NCBI GenBank assembly: GCA_900088475.1
Contig: FLMG01003600.1
Coordinates: 26,943 to 48,986, forward strand
DNA: 22,044 nt
Origin: Hyphochytrium catenoides
Taxonomy: Eukaryota > Sar > Hyphochytriomycetes > Hyphochytriales > Hyphochytriaceae
Direction of reading: 5' to 3'
In this document: positions 18,354 through 22,044 of the stretch, piece by piece
Numbering within the stretch: the first letter of the stretch is position 1
Layout: every line of letters begins with the position of its first letter
Notes under the pieces: model-generated
The model's input: only the letters and a program-made list of their open reading frames with translations
The model's database searches: none
What the model was told of the DNA's origin: nothing
Translations under genes and position numbers: made by a program

Positions 18354-19208
18354 TTTTGAAAGCAGTGGAGGAAGATCAGAAGACCTAGCACTTCTTGCTA
18401 CCCGCGACAGGCCTACCACTCGGAGGTGCGTAGAGTGCCCCGAACGGCATTGCTCCCTTTGCACGCTTCGGAGTTGGTGAGGAGTTCGACAAGGCTCCAA
18501 AGAAGCTACTAGGGGAGAAACCAACGGAGGCACAGCACAGTGCGCTGAGGCAGGGCGGACAAAAGGCGGAGCAGCGGTGGATAGCGTGACAGCAGCGGTG
18601 GATGGCGTGACAGCAGCGGTGGATGGCGTGACAGCAGCGGTAGATAGCGTGACAGCAGCGGTGGATAGCGTGACAGCAGCGGTAGATAGCGTGCAGCAGC
18701 GGTGGTAGCGTGACAGCAGCGGTGGATAGCGTGACAGCAGCGGTAGATGGCGTGACAGCAGCGGTGGATGGCGTGACAGCAGCGCGGGATGGAAGGGAAA
18801 TGACCTTTGGAGCTCCACTCTCAATTTGTGTTTCTTGTTTCCTTTCGAAGCCCTCCTCAACAATGCGGATACTGAATATACGTCCTCTGACAAGCTATAT
18901 TCCTCAATATTAGGCAGTCGATCAAGAAAAGCGAGGGTTGTGCTTACTACATGTTACAGTTAGGATACAAAACCCTTCGGCCACGTGAGAGGTTCGTAGA
19001 CAGGAAAAGCAACGCGAGAAGAAGCTATAAGGGAGATGGACCCGCGGCCTGAGTGAAGGACATTCTACAGCTGAGGCCAGGTTATTCAGCCTTAGCGCTA
19101 GGTCCTCACGCACGTCGAGGTTATTATCAGAGATGACGACTAAAGGAAGCTAGATGAAGGCTGTCATGATAATGATGATGCACAAGGTCTGCAGCACCAG
19201 ACTCGGGG
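18354..19208. other. 855-bp spacer upstream of the giant gene
   Basis: Lies between the PIH1-family gene's stop and the giant gene's ATG, so it should hold that gene's promoter and 5' UTR. The minisatellite at 18571-18784 occupies a quarter of it. An open frame continues upstream from the ATG through the repeat to about 18893, but it contains no ATG and is proline/serine-rich, so I read it as untranslated. No core promoter element recognised. Confidence 0.55.
18571..18784. repeat. 21-bp minisatellite, about ten copies
   Basis: Tandem units starting agcagcggtggat and ending gcgtgac (plus strand), each 21 bp, with two alternating variable sites (ggtgg/ggtag and ata/atg). About 10.3 copies. Around 18690-18705 two single-base deletions break the register (gtgac becomes gtgc, ggtggatagc becomes ggtggtagc). 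The 21-bp period keeps a reading frame open, but the two deletions shift it. The tract ends about 220 bp upstream of the giant gene's ATG. Confidence 0.95.
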
Positions 19209-20981
19209 CTACCCTGCCGGTGGCATGTCGATAGTTATCACTATTTGCTGCTTCTTTCGCAAGAGCTTGGCCTTTGCGCTTTCCTCGGACACTCGTTGTG
19301 GAAAGGTGAGCTGTAGATGGTAGGTGTCAACCACCTCCAAGCGCAGTTTGGACTCAGAGATTTCAAGGTCCGCATCACGCAAACCTGTTGGTCAAAGAAT
19401 AGGGTCAGTCTGTTAAGTAGCTACGCCACACATGCCTTTGGCCTTAGGTGAGCGGTCCTACTTTGTAACTTGGGAACTTCGATAGTAATAAGTAACTGGC
19501 TGGAGCTCGTGGTAGCATTCTTGACTTCCATTCGAAAGCGGGGCTCCTGTCTAGAGTCAGAGCACTTCTCTGGAAAACGCCTTATGAGAGTTATAGTCTC
19601 ACCTCTAAATGCCCCTTCGAAGGAGATACCTCTTCTATTAGGGGCTTGGCATCCCTCTTTGGGCCTGCATTGGGTCGTGAACGTTAATATATGAGATCAT
19701 AAAGGATTAAACCATAATCCCTTACCAGGACCAAGAGTCTTCAACTCTGTTACCTCTGCAGGACCTTCACTGGACTCCATCGTCAGGCCCTTGAGAAGAG
19801 AAGCGGGCGACTTCAGAATCTCCTCTGATGTTTCGTGCCTTTTATCTTGGGGATGTTCTCCCACTCCCTCCTTCGTGTTTGTACTGTCTGTGCTCAAAGT
19901 AGCCCGCTGCGAAGGCTTGCTTGTCTGAACAGTATGCTCAACGCATTCAATCTGTCCGTTCACAACCCTACCGCCCACATAGGGAATATCAAGCTCTGAT
20001 TCCCCCTGAAATGGCACGAACAGGAAAGTTCAGCGCGAGGATAGAGAAAGCATACACCAAGGACAGCGGAAGCTTACCGTTCTTTGGAGACAGAGCCCGG
20101 TCTCATTCTTGATCCACTCTAGCGCCAAGTCCAGAACTTGCACCTTGAAAACTCTGTTGACAGGTTCCATAATCCTCCGCAATACCCAGGGATGGACAAC
20201 CACGTCGATAGCATATTTCACCCCCAATTTAGCTACGTTGGAGATGCATAAGGACACTTCCGCTAGTGACCGTAGCCCTGCCACTAACCATCTTACCTGG
20301 TCCCTCTAGTCTTCTAACCGTGCCGACACTGAGCGGGATTTGCAAGCCTACAGAAGTAGATCTACTTAGCGGCACGGAGGTCCAACATACTTCTAGCCGG
20401 TGAGCTACCTGAAGTCGCATCGTTCTCATTCTTGACCGGCTGATTGAAGCTATCCAAGGGCGCACCTACCTGGGAGCAGACTTAGGGCAGGCATTTCATA
20501 CAGCCAGCAGAATAAAGAAGTCAGACTTACCGCCTCGTGCTGACAGATGTTGACAGCTATAACGGTGCCGGGGCCACAGTCGAGTAGCACATCTTCTGGA
20601 GTTGTTGTAGGTAGAGAACTGCCTGTGTTCCGCCGCAAGATGGGGCAGGCAAGCGAGATGCCGGGAGAGGGTTTTATAGAAGGCACTGCTGCCTTCGCCT
20701 CGCTAAGCTGCTTTGTAATAAAATTTTTATATCCCTGCAACCGGGCAAGGACAAAAGAGTCTCAGAAAGAGCTGCATGGGGTTAAGCTTAAGCTTATGTT
20801 TGCTAATACGGAAGTTAGTGATAAATACCTCAGGGTCATCAGTTGCTAGGTCGTCCAGCATGGCCCATAGCTGCTGCGCCTGGTCTCCGAACTGCGACAG
20901 GTCCAAGTCCCCGCCATTTGCCCCCAATCCCGGAATCACTTTAGGCACATTCAGATTAAATCCCCGCCCGCCCGATGCCAT
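19209..20981 (-). CDS. PIH1D2: PIH1-domain co-chaperone, closest to PIH1D2
   Basis: Seven exons: 20981-20829, 20734-20531, 20408-20297, 20232-20078, 20005-19726, 19656-19462, 19384-19209. All phases agree, giving 424 aa ending in a TAG. The N-terminus has LWAMLDDLATDDPEGYKNFI (near 38-57), the hallmark opening of PIH1D2. It is followed by GTVIAVNICQHEAV, then VGLQIPLSVGTVRRLEGP and YAIDVVVHPWVL in the PIH1-N domain (to about 210). A charged Ser/Thr-rich linker (about 225-300) leads to a C-terminal CS-like fold: ITIEVPKLQSLRDADLEIS, LRLEVVDTYHLQLTFPQ and QQIVITIDMP. PIH1 proteins are cytoplasmic adaptors of R2TP-like HSP90 complexes; several paralogues preassemble axonemal dynein arms. Assignment to PIH1D2 rather than another PIH1 member rests on the N- and C-terminal motifs. 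A 33-nt in-frame stretch, 19602-19570, has intron-like ends. Confidence 0.92.
20783..20796. repeat. 14-bp perfect palindrome in PIH1 intron 1
   Basis: taagcttaagctta is its own reverse complement. It sits in the first intron (20735-20828). Short enough to be chance; no known site recognised. Confidence 0.5.
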
Positions 20982-22044
20982 CGCATCGGCCTCTCTTGCA
21001 GGAGTATGCTGTTCACCTTATATCGTCTGGGATCGTCTGGGATAAGTCAGTCTAGGAGCTCGGGGAGGTTGCCTTCAAGACCTTAAGAGTGCGAGGATGG
21101 CGGTAAGAAGCCAGCAATGCATTGACTTGCGATCACCTACGTCAGCACCTCCATCAGAGCTGCGGCAGGAAAGAGCAGCGAGGCCATCCAAAGTAGAGCG
21201 TAAGCATCACGCGATGCCGGATGATGAGGACTGAGGACTGATGAAGACTTGCCAAGGGTTGCGCCTGTGCTGTTGATTGAGTACCGCTAACGGCGGTTGG
21301 CCGAACATATGAAGATGCTTGTCTGTTGATGTGACAGATCTTCATTTCTTCGCCGCAGTCTTTCTTTTGCTACTCAGACACACTCAGACAGGGAGTAGGG
21401 AAGTGGGTGAAGAGAGAGAGAGGCCTTGTATGTGATCAGGCAGGAGAGCTGGGTAGCTTGAGCTTAAGAAAGGTTGGAGCAGCTGTTCCAGTTCGAGCTT
21501 GGAAGCAGTGGTGGACTTGCTGGGATCTCTGAGACTTAGGGTCAGCGGAAAAACTTCTGCGTAATCTAATAGTAAGTGGTGGTGGCAAGCTACTAATGAG
21601 CAATGGATGACGCTGGGCCTGACTGGGCGCCACTGCCTCAACGGGCCCGACGGCTCCGGCGTGATGATGGTAAACATTTGTCCACAGTGAACACGACCGA
21701 GACTATGGCCGGCATCGGTAGGTGTTGACGAGGCCTGCGACATGGAGTAGAGGGCAGCTGTCAGACCTAATAGTGCAACAATTAGGGCTGACTAATGAGT
21801 GCACCGCCAACATAGCTGCAGAGGAGGAAGGCAAGGACGAGACAGCGAAAGGGTAGGTCCGATGTCAAATGTAGCGACAATGCTTCTTAAATGCATAAAT
21901 AGCCTTGGACTAAGTAAATTCTGCCCTTTCTCAAGCTTCGAGGCACTTTCTCTAGAAGATGCTGTGACCTATGAATGTACGTGGCGGCGCAGCAGCTACT
22001 TTTCTGGCTCCTCAAGCCCACCATGTCTATTGCGTAAGGCTCTA
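20982..22044. other. Upstream flank of the PIH1 gene, no gene seen
   Basis: This should contain the PIH1 gene's promoter and 5' UTR near its left end. Open frames of 60-120 codons exist on the minus strand (21384-21743, 21154-21345), but they show no motif, no convincing splice partners and shift composition freely. Short direct repeats occur at about 21024-21046 (gggatcgtct twice) and 21374-21390 (acactcaga twice). A brief GA tract lies near 21411. I can support no gene here. Confidence 0.5.

Noticed and set aside
18354-18893. N-terminal extension of the giant protein through the minisatellite, since the frame is open
   Set aside because: No ATG occurs in that frame upstream of 18353, and 18353 starts a good signal peptide with A at -3.
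21384-21743. 119-codon minus-strand frame upstream of the PIH1 gene
   Set aside because: Low-complexity Ser/Leu/Pro content, no motif, an equally long alternative frame overlaps it, and no splice partner was found.

Overview
This is a nuclear segment of a eukaryote with very dense, small introns. It carries three genes, all on the minus strand, so they read from high to low coordinates. Exon models were built by hand from GT-AG sites and reading phase. All 7 PIH1-gene exons and all 9 channel exons join in phase with no internal stop. For the giant gene the same holds except at three junctions: one touching the N gap, one near 7951, and one in a GA tract near 5965.

From right to left: (1) 20982-22044 has no gene I can support. 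(2) 19209-20981 encodes a complete 424-aa PIH1-family co-chaperone closest to PIH1D2, a class linked to R2TP-type HSP90 complexes and dynein-arm assembly, so the organism is probably flagellated. (3) After an 855-bp spacer with a 21-bp minisatellite, 5018-18353 encodes a secreted multidomain protein of about 2,680 residues in about 34 exons. Its order is: signal peptide, five divergent beta-rich repeats of about 135-150 aa, eleven repeats of about 100-110 aa marked by an LCY motif and a second conserved cysteine, an unrecognised stretch, a Calx-beta domain, a LamG (pentraxin/laminin-G-like) domain, and a laminin B (domain IV) module at the very C-terminus. I see no transmembrane anchor. (4) After an 845-bp spacer with a short perfect hairpin, 425-4172 encodes a complete two-pore channel of 804 aa with an EF-hand between its two channel domains. 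It has the plant TPC1 layout but altered filter and voltage-sensor residues.

The organism is probably a flagellated protist or alga: three extracellular modules best known from animals and protists, a plant-like TPC, a PIH1 co-chaperone, balanced base composition, and a degenerate CCCTAAA-type telomere-like tract in an intron. The lineage cannot be fixed from the sequence. Nothing shows that the three genes work together. They share strand and similar spacing only. The items most worth follow-up are the two unnamed repeat families of the giant protein and the unusual TPC pore and sensor.
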